The notes under the pieces are model-generated. The model ran no database searches and was not told the DNA's origin. It saw only the letters and a program-made list of their open reading frames with translations. From assembly GCF_001717465.1 (NCBI RefSeq), contig NZ_CP017074.1, positions 2,446,873 through 2,510,872 on the forward strand: a DNA stretch of 64,000 nt. Direction: 5' to 3'. A program made the position numbers and the translations under genes. The stretch is from Luteimonas sp. JM171 (lineage in GTDB: Bacteria; Pseudomonadota; Gammaproteobacteria; Xanthomonadales; Xanthomonadaceae). Below, piece after piece: positions 28,616-37,855 of this stretch. Every line of letters begins with the position of its first letter. Position 1 is the stretch's first letter.

Positions 28616-28703
28616 GGATGGGTGGCCGAGTGGTTGAAGGCACCGGTCTTGAAAACCGGCAACGGGAAACCGTTCGTGGGTTCGAATCCCACCCCATCCG
28701 CCA
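28616..28703 (+). tRNA. tRNA-Ser (anticodon UGA)
   Basis: This 88-nt class II tRNA has a 7-bp acceptor stem (GGATGGG / CCCATCC), discriminator G and encoded CCA. The anticodon loop CTTGAAA carries anticodon TGA (28650-28652). A variable arm (AACGGGAAACCGTT) and T loop GTTCGAATCC are present. A GATAAT box at 28601-28606 is a plausible -10. Confidence 0.97.
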
Positions 28704-28837
28704 ACCCAAGCAGGCCTCCGGATGCCTCTACCTGCAGCGCAAGCCCGCCATTCCGTGACGCCCGTCCGCTCCGGCTTGCGGGCCCGCCGGCCTGCCGCTA
28801 GCCTGAGTTTCGGGGGGATTGATAAGGGGTACAGGGA

Positions 28838-29485
28838 ATGACCATACGGGTCTTCATGGTCGACGACCATGCACTCGTGCGCACAGGACTGCGCATGATC
28901 CTTGCCGGCGAAAGCGATATCGAGATCGTCGGCGAATCCGACTGCGGCGAAGACGCGCTGCCCAGGATCCGGCAGCTGAAGCCGGACGTGGTGCTGTGTG
29001 ACCTCCATCTTCCGGGCGTCAGTGGCCTGGAGGTGACCGAGCGGATCGTTCGCGGCGACTACGGCACGCGCGTGATCGTTGTATCGGTGCTCGAGGACGG
29101 GCCGATGCCCAAGCGCCTGATCGAAGCCGGTGCATCCGGATACGTGGGGAAGGGCGGTGATGCCAGCGAGCTGGTACGCGCGGTCCGCTCCGTCGCCACC
29201 GGCAAGCGCTACCTGTCCAGCAGCATCGCGCAGAACATGGCGCTTTCAGGCCTGACTGGCGAGGACAGCCCGTTCGACGCGCTCACCGCGCGCGAGATGG
29301 AGATCGCCATGCTGCTGATCCAGGGCTTGCGGCAGGAGCAGATCGCCCGCCGCCTGTGCCTGAGCGCGAAGACGATCAACACCCACAAGACGCGCCTGTT
29401 CGAGAAGCTGCAGATCAACGACATGATCGCGCTGGCCCGCCTGGCGAGCCAGTACGGGATGATGGATCCCGCGCAGACGCTGTAG
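28838..29485 (+). CDS. GacA/UvrY-type LuxR-family response regulator
   Basis: This 215-residue protein has a receiver domain (about 3-120) with acidic pocket residues and a phosphoacceptor Asp55 (CDLHLPG). A C-terminal LuxR helix-turn-helix follows (about 148-205, LTAREMEIAMLLIQGLRQEQIARRLCLSAKTINTHKTRLFEKL). High similarity in layout to GacA/UvrY suggests it is the output of a GacS/BarA-type kinase that controls Csr/Rsm small RNAs; that pathway assignment is inference. AGGGA precedes the start. The gene is convergent with rne. Confidence 0.88.
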   Translation: MTIRVFMVDDHALVRTGLRMILAGESDIEIVGESDCGEDALPRIRQLKPDVVLCDLHLPGVSGLEVTERIVRGDYGTRVIVVSVLEDGPMPKRLIEAGASGYVGKGGDASELVRAVRSVATGKRYLSSSIAQNMALSGLTGEDSPFDALTAREMEIAMLLIQGLRQEQIARRLCLSAKTINTHKTRLFEKLQINDMIALARLASQYGMMDPAQTL

Positions 29486-29529
29486 CACTACAGCGTCGCG
29501 CGGGCCCTGCCGCAGCGTCAGGCGCTGCG
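29475..29529. terminator. Two hairpins between the response regulator and rne
   Basis: A 10-bp palindrome (GACGCTGTAG, CA, CTACAGCGTC; 29475-29496) covers the regulator stop codon. A second stem (CCGCAGCG / CGCTGCGG, loop TCAGG; 29509-29529) covers the rne stop. Neither has a T tract. Together they probably separate the convergent transcripts. Confidence 0.4.
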
Positions 29530-32500
29530 GGGTTCGTCGGCAGGCTGCTCCGGGCCGGAATCACTTCCGGACCTGGCGGGCTGCTCCGGCTTTGAATCCG
29601 CGCCGGCCTTGGCGGTGGCTTCCTGATGGGGCCTGTCAGTGGACGGACGCGCGGGGGCAGGGGTTTCGAACAGTTCCTGGGTGGCGCCGGGTGTTGCCGC
29701 ACGCCCGGTGTTCGAATCCCCCCGATTGCCCGCCACCGCGCCCGCAGCCTTGACCGGGCCGGTGTCCGACGGGGCAGCGGGCGCAGCGACCGTCGAGCGT
29801 TCAGCAGCAGGCTTCGGCGCAGGTTCCGCTGGCGTTGCGGGCGCCGGTGCGGATGCCTGCTCACGCGCCGGAGCGGCGTCCGCCGCCGCCTCAGGTGCAG
29901 GCGATGCAGGCACGGAAGCCCGGGGGGCCGGCCGTGCGGCAGGCGCAGTCTGCTGCTTTTCAGGCAGCGGATCCCGGTTGGCGGGGGCATTGCCCGGGGC
30001 ATTCTCCGTAGCGACCGGGGCCGCGGCTGCAGCCGGCTTCGGATCCGCGGACGGTGTCTTGGCATCCCCGGCGGACGATGCCGCATCCGGCTTCGCCTGC
30101 GGTTGACCGGCTTCAGCCCGCCCGGCGTCCCCACCAGCGTCCTGAGCCTGGCCAGCGGTGTCCGAAGCGGCTACGCGCGGGTTGCGCTGGCGCTTGGCCG
30201 CATTGTCCGCCGTGCTGGCCTGGCCGTCGTCGAAGTCGAACTCGGGCTGCGACGCCTGGGCAGCCGGGATGTCGGCGGCATCCTCGGCAGGCGCATTTGG
30301 TCCGCCGTCGGCGCCGGCCGCAGCGTTTTCCCCGCCCTGGCCGCTGCGGCGCCGGCGGCGACCGCCGCGACGGCCACGGCGGCGACGCCCCGTGCCTTCG
30401 CCAGCTGCGGGTGCGCCTTCGCCACGATCGGGCTGCTCGCTGCCATCGGCGCGCTGGGTCTGCGCAGCCGCCGGCTCGCGCTCGTCGGCGGACGGGCGGG
30501 TTGCGGTGTCCTGCGGGGTGGCAGGCGCCGCGGCCCGCGGTTGCGCATCCGCGTCGTCCTGCCGGTTCCGCTGCCCGCGGGGCGCCTCGGTCGCGGCCTT
30601 CTGCTGCCGGGCAGCCTCTTCCGTGCGCACATCCGGCTGGTCGGGGGATTGCTTCTGGCGCTCACGCCGGGGCTGCTGCGCCTGTTTCTGGCCGCGGGCC
30701 TGCTTGGCCCGGGCAGGGCGGTCCTGCTTGTCCTGCTGGTCGCGCTCGCCGTTGCCCTGGCCCTGGCCGCGGGCCCGGCGCGGCTTCTGATCGCGCCGCT
30801 CGCCATCGCGGCGCTCGTCGCTGCGCCCCTGGCGGCCGCGTCGCTGCTGGCCGCTGCGCTCACCGCGTTCCTTGCCGTCTGCGGACGGACGGCGCTCCTT
30901 CGGGGCCTCTTCTGCGGGCGCCCCGACGATGAGCGATTTCAGCCAGCCCATGAAGCCCACGGCGGCCACCGGCGCGGCAGGGGCCGGAGCGGGGGCCGGC
31001 GCCGGTGCCGGGGCAGGCGCTTCCTCGCGCGGCTCGCGCACGGGCGCAGGCTGGGCCGGTCGCACGTTGCGCACGGCCGGCGGCGGCACGTTGAGGTTGG
31101 ACTTGTTCAAGGCGATGGTGTTGACCTTGCGCGGAGTGCCGCGCTGGTAGCTCGGACGGCTGGTTTCCTCGCCAAGCTCGTTTTCGCGGATCCGCGTGAC
31201 CTCGTAGTGCGGGGTCTGCAGGTGTTCGTCGGCAACAATGACGATCGGCGCCTTGTGCCGGCTTTCGATCTCCGCCAGCGCGGCGCGCTTCTCGTTGAGC
31301 AGGTAATTGGCGATCTCCAGCGGCGCCTGCACCAGCACCTGGCCGGTGTTGTCCTTCATCGCATGCTCTTCTGCCACGCGGATGATCGACAGGCTCAGCG
31401 ATTCCACGCTGCGCATGCGGCCGTGGCCCTCGCAGCGCGGGCACACGATCTGGCTGGATTCACCCAGCGACGCGCGCAGCCGCTGGCGGCTCATCTCCAG
31501 CAGGCCGAACTTGGAGATCCGGCCCAGCTGCACCCGCGCGCGGTCGTACTTGAGCGCGCCCTGCAGGCGGTTTTCCACCTCCCGCTGGTGCTTGTTGGAG
31601 GACATGTCGATGAAATCGATCACCACCAGTCCGCCAAGGTCGCGCAGGCGCAGCTGGCGCGCCACTTCGTCGGCCGCCTCCAGGTTGGTGTGGAATGCGG
31701 TTTCCTCGATGTCACCGCCGCGGGTGGCGCGCGCCGAGTTGACGTCGATCGCGGTCAGGGCCTCGGTCTGGTCGATCACCAGGGCGCCGCCGGAGGGGAG
31801 AGAGATGGTGCGCTCGTACGCGCTCTCGATCTGCGATTCGATCTGGAAGCGGTTGAAGAGCGGCGTATCGTCGGTGTAGTGCTTGAGCTTGCGCAGGTTG
31901 TGCGGCATGACCTGCTCGACGAAATCCTTGGCCTCCTCGTACATCTCCGGCGTATCGACCAGGATCTCGCCGATGTCCGAGCGCATGTAGTCACGCAGGG
32001 CGCGGGTGATCAGGCGCGATTCCTGGTAGATCAGGAACGGCGCCGGCTTGCTCAGCGCGGCGTCGCAGATCGCCTTCCAGATGCTCAGCAGATAGTCCAG
32101 GTCCCACTGCAGCTCCTCGGCATCCCGGCCGACGCCAGCGGTGCGGATGATCACCCCCATGTCGTCGGGGATCTCAAGCGCGTCCATCGCACGCTTCAGC
32201 TCGGCGCGGTCCTCGCCCTCGATCCGGCGCGAGACGCCGCCGGCGGTGGGGGAGTTGGGCATCAGCACCATGTAGCGGCCGGCCAGCGAGATGAAGGTGG
32301 TCAGGGCAGCGCCCTTGTTTCCGCGCTCTTCCTTCTCCACCTGCACCACCACTTCCTGGCCCTCGCGCAGGAGCTCGCGGATGCCGGCCTTGTGGTCGAC
32401 GCCGGCCTGGTAGTAGTCGCGGGAGATTTCCTTCAGCGGCAGGAAGCCGTGGCGGTTGCCCCCGTATTCGACGAAGGCGGCTTCAAGCGATGGTTCCAGC

Positions 32501-32643
32501 CGGGTGATCCGGCCCTTGTAGATGTTGGACTTCTTCTGTTCCTGGGACGGCTGCTCGATGTCGATGTCGTACAGGGTCTGGCCGTCCACGATCGCCACGC
32601 GCAGTTCTTCTGCCTGCGTGGCGTTGATCAGCATGCGTTTCAT
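29518..32643 (-). CDS. rne: Ribonuclease E
   Basis: RNase E, 1041 residues, is the main mRNA-decay and rRNA/tRNA-processing endonuclease and the degradosome scaffold. The N-terminal half holds an S1 domain (about 39-120), the DNase I-like catalytic core with metal-binding Asp300 ([18 protein letters not shown]) and Asp343 (VIDFIDM), and the zinc-link CPRCEGHG (Cys401, Cys404). From about residue 530 the protein is a low-complexity Pro/Ala/Arg/Gln-rich tail, which in enterobacteria binds RNA, helicase and PNPase. GAGGAACG precedes the start. A leader of up to about 450 nt lies upstream, as in E. coli, where RNase E autoregulates through its leader. Confidence 0.97.
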   Translation of the reverse strand: MKRMLINATQAEELRVAIVDGQTLYDIDIEQPSQEQKKSNIYKGRITRLEPSLEAAFVEYGGNRHGFLPLKEISRDYYQAGVDHKAGIRELLREGQEVVVQVEKEERGNKGAALTTFISLAGRYMVLMPNSPTAGGVSRRIEGEDRAELKRAMDALEIPDDMGVIIRTAGVGRDAEELQWDLDYLLSIWKAICDAALSKPAPFLIYQESRLITRALRDYMRSDIGEILVDTPEMYEEAKDFVEQVMPHNLRKLKHYTDDTPLFNRFQIESQIESAYERTISLPSGGALVIDQTEALTAIDVNSARATRGGDIEETAFHTNLEAADEVARQLRLRDLGGLVVIDFIDMSSNKHQREVENRLQGALKYDRARVQLGRISKFGLLEMSRQRLRASLGESSQIVCPRCEGHGRMRSVESLSLSIIRVAEEHAMKDNTGQVLVQAPLEIANYLLNEKRAALAEIESRHKAPIVIVADEHLQTPHYEVTRIRENELGEETSRPSYQRGTPRKVNTIALNKSNLNVPPPAVRNVRPAQPAPVREPREEAPAPAPAPAPAPAPAAPVAAVGFMGWLKSLIVGAPAEEAPKERRPSADGKERGERSGQQRRGRQGRSDERRDGERRDQKPRRARGQGQGNGERDQQDKQDRPARAKQARGQKQAQQPRRERQKQSPDQPDVRTEEAARQQKAATEAPRGQRNRQDDADAQPRAAAPATPQDTATRPSADEREPAAAQTQRADGSEQPDRGEGAPAAGEGTGRRRRGRRGGRRRRRSGQGGENAAAGADGGPNAPAEDAADIPAAQASQPEFDFDDGQASTADNAAKRQRNPRVAASDTAGQAQDAGGDAGRAEAGQPQAKPDAASSAGDAKTPSADPKPAAAAAPVATENAPGNAPANRDPLPEKQQTAPAARPAPRASVPASPAPEAAADAAPAREQASAPAPATPAEPAPKPAAERSTVAAPAAPSDTGPVKAAGAVAGNRGDSNTGRAATPGATQELFETPAPARPSTDRPHQEATAKAGADSKPEQPARSGSDSGPEQPADEPRSA

Positions 32644-33124
32644 TGTTGCGTTCCTCGCGCGCTGCTACCGCGCGGAACGCCGTGGGCGTCTCGTCTGGTT
32701 GGCTGGAGGCTGCGCCAGCGGGGCGAAGGATCCGCTGCCGGGACGGCGAACCGCCCCGCGCCGCGGCGCGGCCGTCAGGTTGTTCCAGCGCTACGACACC
32801 ACGGCAGGCCGCGGGAGCGCTTGCATTGCATTGTTCGTGTTGCAAGGACCGGCGGCAGCCTGTGGAAGACCGCAGGCGCCGCGCGGGGCATGTTCAGCAC
32901 CGTCTTGCGGGGTCACCGCGGAAACGGACGATGGCCGGGCCTGCCGATGAGCCGCTAACATGTCCGCCCCGGGGGCGGTGGCCGCGCACTGCAAACGGGA
33001 TCGCGGGAGCCGGGCTTTCGGCCCTGTTTGCCGGTTCCACCGGTGCCGAGGCACCAACGGGGCAACTCCCTGCGAAATCAAACCCTTATATCGCGACGCG
33101 AGTGTAGCAGATCAGGCACCTGGA
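32644..33124. promoter_or_regulatory. Long divergent leader/promoter region between rne and rluC
   Basis: This 480-nt gap has no credible gene. Near its right end an AT-rich patch (33085-33115) holds TATAAG on the minus strand, a candidate -10 for rne, and would give an rne 5' leader of roughly 440 nt. Such length fits the autoregulatory rne leader known in enterobacteria; no specific hairpin was matched. rluC must start from the same patch, with a short leader. Confidence 0.45.
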
Positions 33125-34105
33125 ATGACCCCTCCCCAACGTCCCGAACAGCAGCCGGGCGGGGCCCGCATCGTGCGGGTCCCGGACGACCGGGACGGCC
33201 AGCGCCTGGACAATTTCCTCCTTGGCCAGCTCAAGGGTGCGCCGCGGAGCCTCGTCTACAAGCTCGTGAGATCGGGACAGGTCCGCGTCAACGGCGGCCG
33301 CGCCAAGGCCGAGCGGCGGCTTGAGGGCGGTGATGAGGTCCGGATCCCGCCGGTGCGGGTCGCCCAGGCCGGGGAGCGGGGCTCGCCCCCCAGGGGCCTG
33401 ATGGACGCGATCGCCGCCGCCGTCGTGTTCGAAGACGAGCGCCTGCTCGCCCTCAACAAGCCCGCCGGCGTTGCCAGCCATGGCGGCAGCGGCATCGGCT
33501 TCGGCGCCATCGAGACGCTCCGCGCCCTGCGCCCGAACCAGGCACTGGAGCTCGTCCACCGCCTGGATCGCGACACCTCCGGGCTGCTCCTGTTCGCAAA
33601 AAAGCGCTCGGCGCTCTCGGAGCTGCAGGCTCTGCTGCGCGAAGGCGGCGGCGATGCCCGCAGCGGGGTGGGGAAGCGATACCTCAGCCTCCTCACCGGC
33701 CGCATGCCGGACGGCACCATGAGCGTCGACGCCCCGTTGCACGTGGGCCTGCGCCAGGGCGGCGAACGCCACGTCCAGGTCAACGACGGCGGCAAACCCT
33801 CGCTCAGCCACATCAAGCTGCTCGAGCGCCGCGGCGGCCATTCCTACTGCGAAGTCGCCATCGCCACCGGGCGCACCCATCAGATCCGCGTCCATGCCAG
33901 GCACATCGGCCATCCGGTCGCGGGCGACGACAAATACGGCGACCCGGATGTCAACCGCCGCCTTCGCGACAAGGCCGGACTCAAGCGCCTGTTCCTCCAC
34001 GCCGCCTCGCTCGAATTCTCGCTCGACGACGGGCGGACCCCGTACCTGCTCCACGCCCCGCTGGCGCCGGAGCTTTCGGAAGTCCTCGATCGCCTCTCGG
34101 GCTGA
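33125..34105 (+). CDS. rluC: 23S rRNA pseudouridine(955/2504/2580) synthase RluC
   Basis: This 326-residue protein has an N-terminal S4-like RNA-binding domain (about 15-75, [32 protein letters not shown]) and an RluA-type catalytic domain. [19 protein letters not shown] contains the catalytic Asp, and [17 protein letters not shown] is the substrate motif. The S4 domain and the divergent position next to rne argue for RluC rather than RluA or RluD. Start ATG 33125; the longer frame from 32960 runs through leader sequence. Confidence 0.92.
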   Translation: MTPPQRPEQQPGGARIVRVPDDRDGQRLDNFLLGQLKGAPRSLVYKLVRSGQVRVNGGRAKAERRLEGGDEVRIPPVRVAQAGERGSPPRGLMDAIAAAVVFEDERLLALNKPAGVASHGGSGIGFGAIETLRALRPNQALELVHRLDRDTSGLLLFAKKRSALSELQALLREGGGDARSGVGKRYLSLLTGRMPDGTMSVDAPLHVGLRQGGERHVQVNDGGKPSLSHIKLLERRGGHSYCEVAIATGRTHQIRVHARHIGHPVAGDDKYGDPDVNRRLRDKAGLKRLFLHAASLEFSLDDGRTPYLLHAPLAPELSEVLDRLSG

Positions 34106-34149
34106 GGGCCCGGTCGCACTGCCACCGAGCCGGACGAACGCGCGATATT

Positions 34150-34491
34150 TCAGCCCGCGAGCACGTCCGCCCGCGCCGCACAGATGAAATCGTTCTCGGA
34201 CAGGCCGCCCACGTCATGGGTGGAATAGCGCACCACGCAGCGGTCGTAATGCACCCCCAGGTCCGGATGGTGGTCCTCCCGGTGCGCCATGAAGGCCAAC
34301 GCGTTCACGAACGCCATCGTCCGGAAGTAATCCTCGAACCTGAAGGTCCGCACCAGCGCCTGCCCGTCCTCCGCAAGCTCCCAGCCCGGCACCTGCGGCA
34401 ACAGTTCACGGATATCGGCCTCGGACAAACGGTGCTCGCGGCCCTTGCGCGGGACGCAATGCGCCTGGGCGAGGGGAATCAGGTCTGGCAT
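34150..34491 (-). CDS. phhB: 4a-hydroxytetrahydrobiopterin dehydratase
   Basis: This 113-residue pterin-4a-carbinolamine dehydratase recycles the pterin cofactor of phenylalanine hydroxylase. [25 protein letters not shown] has the paired histidines of the active site. Start ATG 34491 gives the usual [12 protein letters not shown] opening. No phenylalanine hydroxylase gene is in the window. It is divergent from nfuA across 81 nt. Confidence 0.92.
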   Translation of the reverse strand: MPDLIPLAQAHCVPRKGREHRLSEADIRELLPQVPGWELAEDGQALVRTFRFEDYFRTMAFVNALAFMAHREDHHPDLGVHYDRCVVRYSTHDVGGLSENDFICAARADVLAG

Positions 34492-34559
34492 GGCACACTC
34501 CTGGCACAACGGCGCGGGGCCCGGTCGACTGGCGTTCGGAAACCCCGCCTCGGGCCGGA

Positions 34560-34565
34560 TAGAAT
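34560..34565 (+). promoter_or_regulatory. -10 box (TAGAAT) 7 nt before the nfuA start
   Basis: TAGAAT ends 7 nt before ATG 34573 with no ribosome-binding site between, so transcription would begin on or next to the start codon. This suggests a leaderless nfuA message. Confidence 0.45.
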
Positions 34566-34572
34566 ACCCCGC

Positions 34573-35166
34573 ATGATCCAGATATCAGACAGCGCCCAGA
34601 CCCACTTCCGCAAACTGATCGAACGCGAGAGCCTGCCCGGCCTTGGCGTGCGCCTTGCGGCGGTGCACCCCGGCACCGCCCGGGCCGACGTCCAGCTCGA
34701 GTTCGCGGAACCCGGAGACCTCCAGGGCGACGAATGGGCCGTCGATTGCGAGGGCTTCACCCTCTGGCTCGATGCCTCCAGCGTGAAGTTCCTGGATGGC
34801 GCGGAAATCGACTACACCACCCAGGCCACCGGCGGCCAGCTCCAGATCCGCGCGCCCAACATCAAGGGCAAGGCACCCGACGCATCCGCCTCCCTGGTGG
34901 AACGGGTGCGCTGGCTGATCGAACACGAGATCAATCCCCAGCTGGCCAGCCACGGCGGCCACGTGGCGGTGGAAGAAGTGACTTCAGAGGGTGTGGTGGT
35001 GCTGCGCTTTGGCGGCGGCTGCCACGGCTGCGGAATGGCCGACGTGACCCTCAAGCAGGGCATCGAGAAGGCGCTGCTGGAAAAGGTCCCGGGCGTGACG
35101 GCCGTGCGCGACGCCACCGACCACGCCACCGGCACCGCCCCATACATCAAGCGCAGTTCCGGCTGA
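34573..35166 (+). CDS. nfuA: Fe-S biogenesis protein NfuA
   Basis: NfuA, 197 residues, carries a [4Fe-4S] cluster to client enzymes, particularly under iron or oxidative stress. The N-terminal half is a degenerate A-type scaffold domain without its cysteines (about 1-95), and the C-terminal Nfu domain (about 105-190) has [20 protein letters not shown] with the cluster-binding CxxC. Length and domain order match E. coli NfuA (191). Confidence 0.95.
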   Translation: MIQISDSAQTHFRKLIERESLPGLGVRLAAVHPGTARADVQLEFAEPGDLQGDEWAVDCEGFTLWLDASSVKFLDGAEIDYTTQATGGQLQIRAPNIKGKAPDASASLVERVRWLIEHEINPQLASHGGHVAVEEVTSEGVVVLRFGGGCHGCGMADVTLKQGIEKALLEKVPGVTAVRDATDHATGTAPYIKRSSG

Positions 35167-35182
35167 CCGGGCGCGGACTCGG

Positions 35183-36817
35183 GTGTTTTCCCCGGCCGAA
35201 CTGATCGAGGCATTGCGGCGGCGCCTGCGGCTCTCGATCCGGCCGCTGCCGCAGGCCGATGGCCTGCCGCCTTCGTGGAAGGCATGGCTGCAGGCCACGG
35301 CCGAACGTTCCCCACCCGCCGGTGACAGGGCCGCGGGCGTTGTCGCCGCGGCGGCGGCCCGGCCGCCAGCACCGCGCCCGCGCGGCGAGGAACTGCATGG
35401 CTGGAAGGCGCTGCGGGCCATGTGGCGCCAGCAGTGGGATCCGCCCAGCCCCGACGAGCGGGGCCTGCGGATCGCATCCCGTACGCTGTCGATCCTGCTG
35501 CACCTGGCGTTCGTGGTGATCATGTCGTGGCTGATGTACACCCGCTTCCTGCTCGCCACGCCGCCCGATGCCCAGCGCGGCGAACACGTGATCGAAGTGG
35601 AGTTCATTGGCAGCGGCACGCCCGAGGAAGAGGGCGGTGGCACGCCGGCCGAACCGGATCCGGTTGCAGCTGCAGAGCCGCCGGCGGAGGCGGAGCCCTT
35701 GCCACCGCTCCCCGAGCCTGAGCCGGAAGCGGCCGCACCACCACCCACGGTTGCTGCAACTGAGAGCGATCTGATGCCCGAGCCGGTTGCAGCCGCAGAG
35801 CCCGAGCCGGAACCTGAGCCGGTGCCACCGGCCGTCGTCCCCGACCAGCCGCTGGAAGTCACGGAGACTCCCCTGCCGGACGGCCCGTTCCAGGTTCCGC
35901 CGATGCAGGCCGTTGAAGCGCCAGCGCCCCGCCTGCCGGATGTCGAAGTGGCCCCGCGCGAACGTGAGATTGAGCTGGCCCGGCCGGTGGAGGTCCTGGC
36001 GCCGGAAATGCGCGCGCCCGAGGTTCCCCTGCGCGGCGCCCCGCAGCCCGAGGTCGATGTGCCCGAGCGGGAGATCGCAATGCAGCCGCAGGTGTCACCG
36101 CCCGAGCTGGAGATGCCGGTGATCGAGGCACCCGCACCCACCCGCGAGCTGCAGGAGGCCCAGGCGCGCGTGCGCGATATCCCGATGCCGCCGGCGCCTG
36201 ATCCCGGGGACGCCGCTGACGCCGCTCCCGTTGCCCGGTCGGAAACTGAAGCGGTGCCTGCCGAATCGTCCCTGGAGGACGGCATTGCCGGCAGCGGGCC
36301 CGCCAGCGAGCCGCGCGAGGGCGCCTGGAGCACTCCCGAGCGCGGTCCGGACCCAGGCGCATCGACCCGGGACCAGCCGGGAGGGCAGGACGGCACCGCC
36401 AGCCTGTTCAACCCGGATGGCAGCATCCGCCTCCCGCCGGGCCAGGGCGAAGTTGGTGGCGGCCTGCCGCCGGGCACGATCACCGAGGACTACGAAAAGC
36501 TCGACCGCATGGGCACCTGGCTCAAACGCCCGCCGACGGACTACGAGCCCACGCGCTTCGACCGGTTCTGGGTGCCCCATGAGAACCTGCTGGAGGAGTG
36601 GGTGCGGCGCAGCATCCGCACGGTGCTGATCCCGATCCCCGGCACCAACAAGACCATCCGTTGCAACGTCGCCACCCTGGCGTTCGCCGGTGGCTGCGAC
36701 CTGGTCGATCCCAACCTCCAGGACAACCCCGCCGGGGCCAGGCCTCCGCCCGACATTCCGTTCCGCCCGGATCTGCATGAGGACCCGGAGGGCCTGAGCG
36801 ACGACGCCTGGGACTGA
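35183..36817 (+). CDS. Transmembrane repetitive protein (Xanthomonadaceae type, function unknown)
   Basis: This 544-residue protein has a basic cytoplasmic N-terminus (about 1-95) and one membrane segment (about 104-124, LSILLHLAFVVIMSWLMYTRFLL). A long region built of Pro-Glu-Ala repeats follows (about 140-370, with PEPEPE and RAPEVPLRGAPQPEV-like units). The compact C-terminal domain (about 430-520) has WVPHENLLEEWVRRSIRTVLIPIPGTNKTIRCN and two cysteines. The layout recalls TonB-like envelope-spanning proteins, but there is no TonB domain. Homologues in Xanthomonas carry this descriptive name. The start is GTG 35183, 16 nt after nfuA. Confidence 0.8.
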   Translation: MFSPAELIEALRRRLRLSIRPLPQADGLPPSWKAWLQATAERSPPAGDRAAGVVAAAAARPPAPRPRGEELHGWKALRAMWRQQWDPPSPDERGLRIASRTLSILLHLAFVVIMSWLMYTRFLLATPPDAQRGEHVIEVEFIGSGTPEEEGGGTPAEPDPVAAAEPPAEAEPLPPLPEPEPEAAAPPPTVAATESDLMPEPVAAAEPEPEPEPVPPAVVPDQPLEVTETPLPDGPFQVPPMQAVEAPAPRLPDVEVAPREREIELARPVEVLAPEMRAPEVPLRGAPQPEVDVPEREIAMQPQVSPPELEMPVIEAPAPTRELQEAQARVRDIPMPPAPDPGDAADAAPVARSETEAVPAESSLEDGIAGSGPASEPREGAWSTPERGPDPGASTRDQPGGQDGTASLFNPDGSIRLPPGQGEVGGGLPPGTITEDYEKLDRMGTWLKRPPTDYEPTRFDRFWVPHENLLEEWVRRSIRTVLIPIPGTNKTIRCNVATLAFAGGCDLVDPNLQDNPAGARPPPDIPFRPDLHEDPEGLSDDAWD

Positions 36818-36839
36818 GCGCCGCGGCGGGCGCAGAAAC

Positions 36840-36866
36840 GACAACGGGGCCCGCGGCCCCGTCGTC
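36840..36866 (-). terminator. Hairpin between convergent genes
   Basis: The stem GACAACGGGGCC / GGCCCCGTCGTC with loop CGC and one mismatch is followed on the minus strand by a T-rich stretch (TGTCGTTTCT). It probably ends the cytochrome unit and may also stop the plus-strand transcript. Confidence 0.5.
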
Positions 36867-36882
36867 CCGAACCGTCGGAGGA

Positions 36883-37287
36883 TCAGTAAACGCCGCTGAG
36901 GTCGCGCAGTTCGGAAGGCTGCGACGCGAAGAATGCCGCGAGGTCCGCGATCTGCTGGTCACTCAGGCCCTGGGCCTGGTTGGACATCAGCGAATGGTCG
37001 CGCGCGCCGCTGCGGTACTGCTGCAGGGCGTGGCCCAGGTAGTCCTCGTACTGGCCGCCAAGCTTGGGATAGGTGGGATCCAGCGGCTGGTTGCCGTCGG
37101 GACCGTGGCAGTCGATGCAGGACTGGCCGGTGGCCTCGCCCTTGACCTGGGCCTGCAGTTCGCCCGCGTCGATGCGGCCCTTGGGCAGCCCCGCCGAGGA
37201 GGAACCTCCGTCGGCAGGCGCACAGGCGGCCAGCGCCGCTGCCGCGGTGAAAAGGGAAAGGATCAGCAGATGCTTGGAATTGATCAT
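36883..37287 (-). CDS. Monohaem cytochrome c lipoprotein
   Basis: This 134-residue protein has a signal peptide with lipobox-like ALAACAP and one haem site, QSCIDCHG. A distal Met candidate lies in HSLMSNQAQGL, followed by the C-terminal helix DLAAFFASQ of class I cytochromes c. Start ATG 37287 is used; GTG 37299, overlapping the upstream stop, is an alternative. It is paired with a second small cytochrome upstream. Such pairs shuttle electrons in the periplasm, but the partner oxidase is not in the window. Confidence 0.85.
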   Translation of the reverse strand: MINSKHLLILSLFTAAAALAACAPADGGSSSAGLPKGRIDAGELQAQVKGEATGQSCIDCHGPDGNQPLDPTYPKLGGQYEDYLGHALQQYRSGARDHSLMSNQAQGLSDQQIADLAAFFASQPSELRDLSGVY

Positions 37288-37295
37288 CGGGCGGC

Positions 37296-37637
37296 TCACT
37301 CGTTCACGCTGGACAGGAAGGCCGCCAGGTTGGCGATGTCTTCGTCGGAAAAGCTCCGGGCCTGCGCTTCCATGGTGGGATGCTGGCGCGTGCCGCGCTT
37401 GTACTCGGTCAGGGCGTTGGTCAGGTATTCCTGCGACTGCCCGCCGATCTTGGGCACGCGATAGGCAGGGTAGGCGTTCCGGTATTCAGGGATCCCGTGG
37501 CAGCCCATGCAGGTGTAGGCCAGCATCCGGCCTTCCTCAAGCGCCTCCTGCGAAGCTCCGGCGGCGGGTTCCTGGGCAGCTGCCATGAAGGGCAGGGCGG
37601 CGAGGGCGAGGCAGGCGAGTTGCAGCGGTCGCATCAT
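37296..37637 (-). CDS. Monohaem cytochrome c, periplasmic
   Basis: This 113-residue protein has a cleavable signal peptide (MMRPLQLACLALAALPFMAAA), one CxxCH haem site (YTCMGCHG), a candidate axial Met in HPTMEAQARSFSDED and a terminal helix (IANLAAFLSS). It resembles cytochrome c553/c4-half domains and its downstream neighbour. The two share a transcript, with the second start overlapping or 8 nt after this stop. It is divergent from the RND efflux operon. Confidence 0.88.
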   Translation of the reverse strand: MMRPLQLACLALAALPFMAAAQEPAAGASQEALEEGRMLAYTCMGCHGIPEYRNAYPAYRVPKIGGQSQEYLTNALTEYKRGTRQHPTMEAQARSFSDEDIANLAAFLSSVNE

Positions 37638-37855
37638 GTGGGTATCCGCGTTCCTGTTTGGGCTGGTCCTGGGCCGTCGCGGGCCCGTAGGGAGGGCGCC
37701 GAAAAATTCCCCTGCGGCGCACGATCGGCAGAGTATAGCCTGCACTACAATCGCCGCTCCAACCGCTGCCGCCGGCCGTCACCATGACCTTTGGCGGATA
37801 CCCTGCAGGCCTGTCGGTGATTTACTTGACTACAACACCAGACAGAGTCTTGAAC

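Noticed and set aside
29626..32958. 1110-codon plus-strand open frame opposite rne
   Set aside because: It is a shadow: rne on the other strand has a full set of catalytic motifs, and GC-rich codon usage suppresses stops in this frame. The product is a low-complexity Arg/Gly/Leu-rich sequence with no domain.
32791..33081. A minus-strand 96-codon frame in the rne leader
   Set aside because: No ribosome-binding site, no domain, and a composition expected of untranslated GC-rich sequence.
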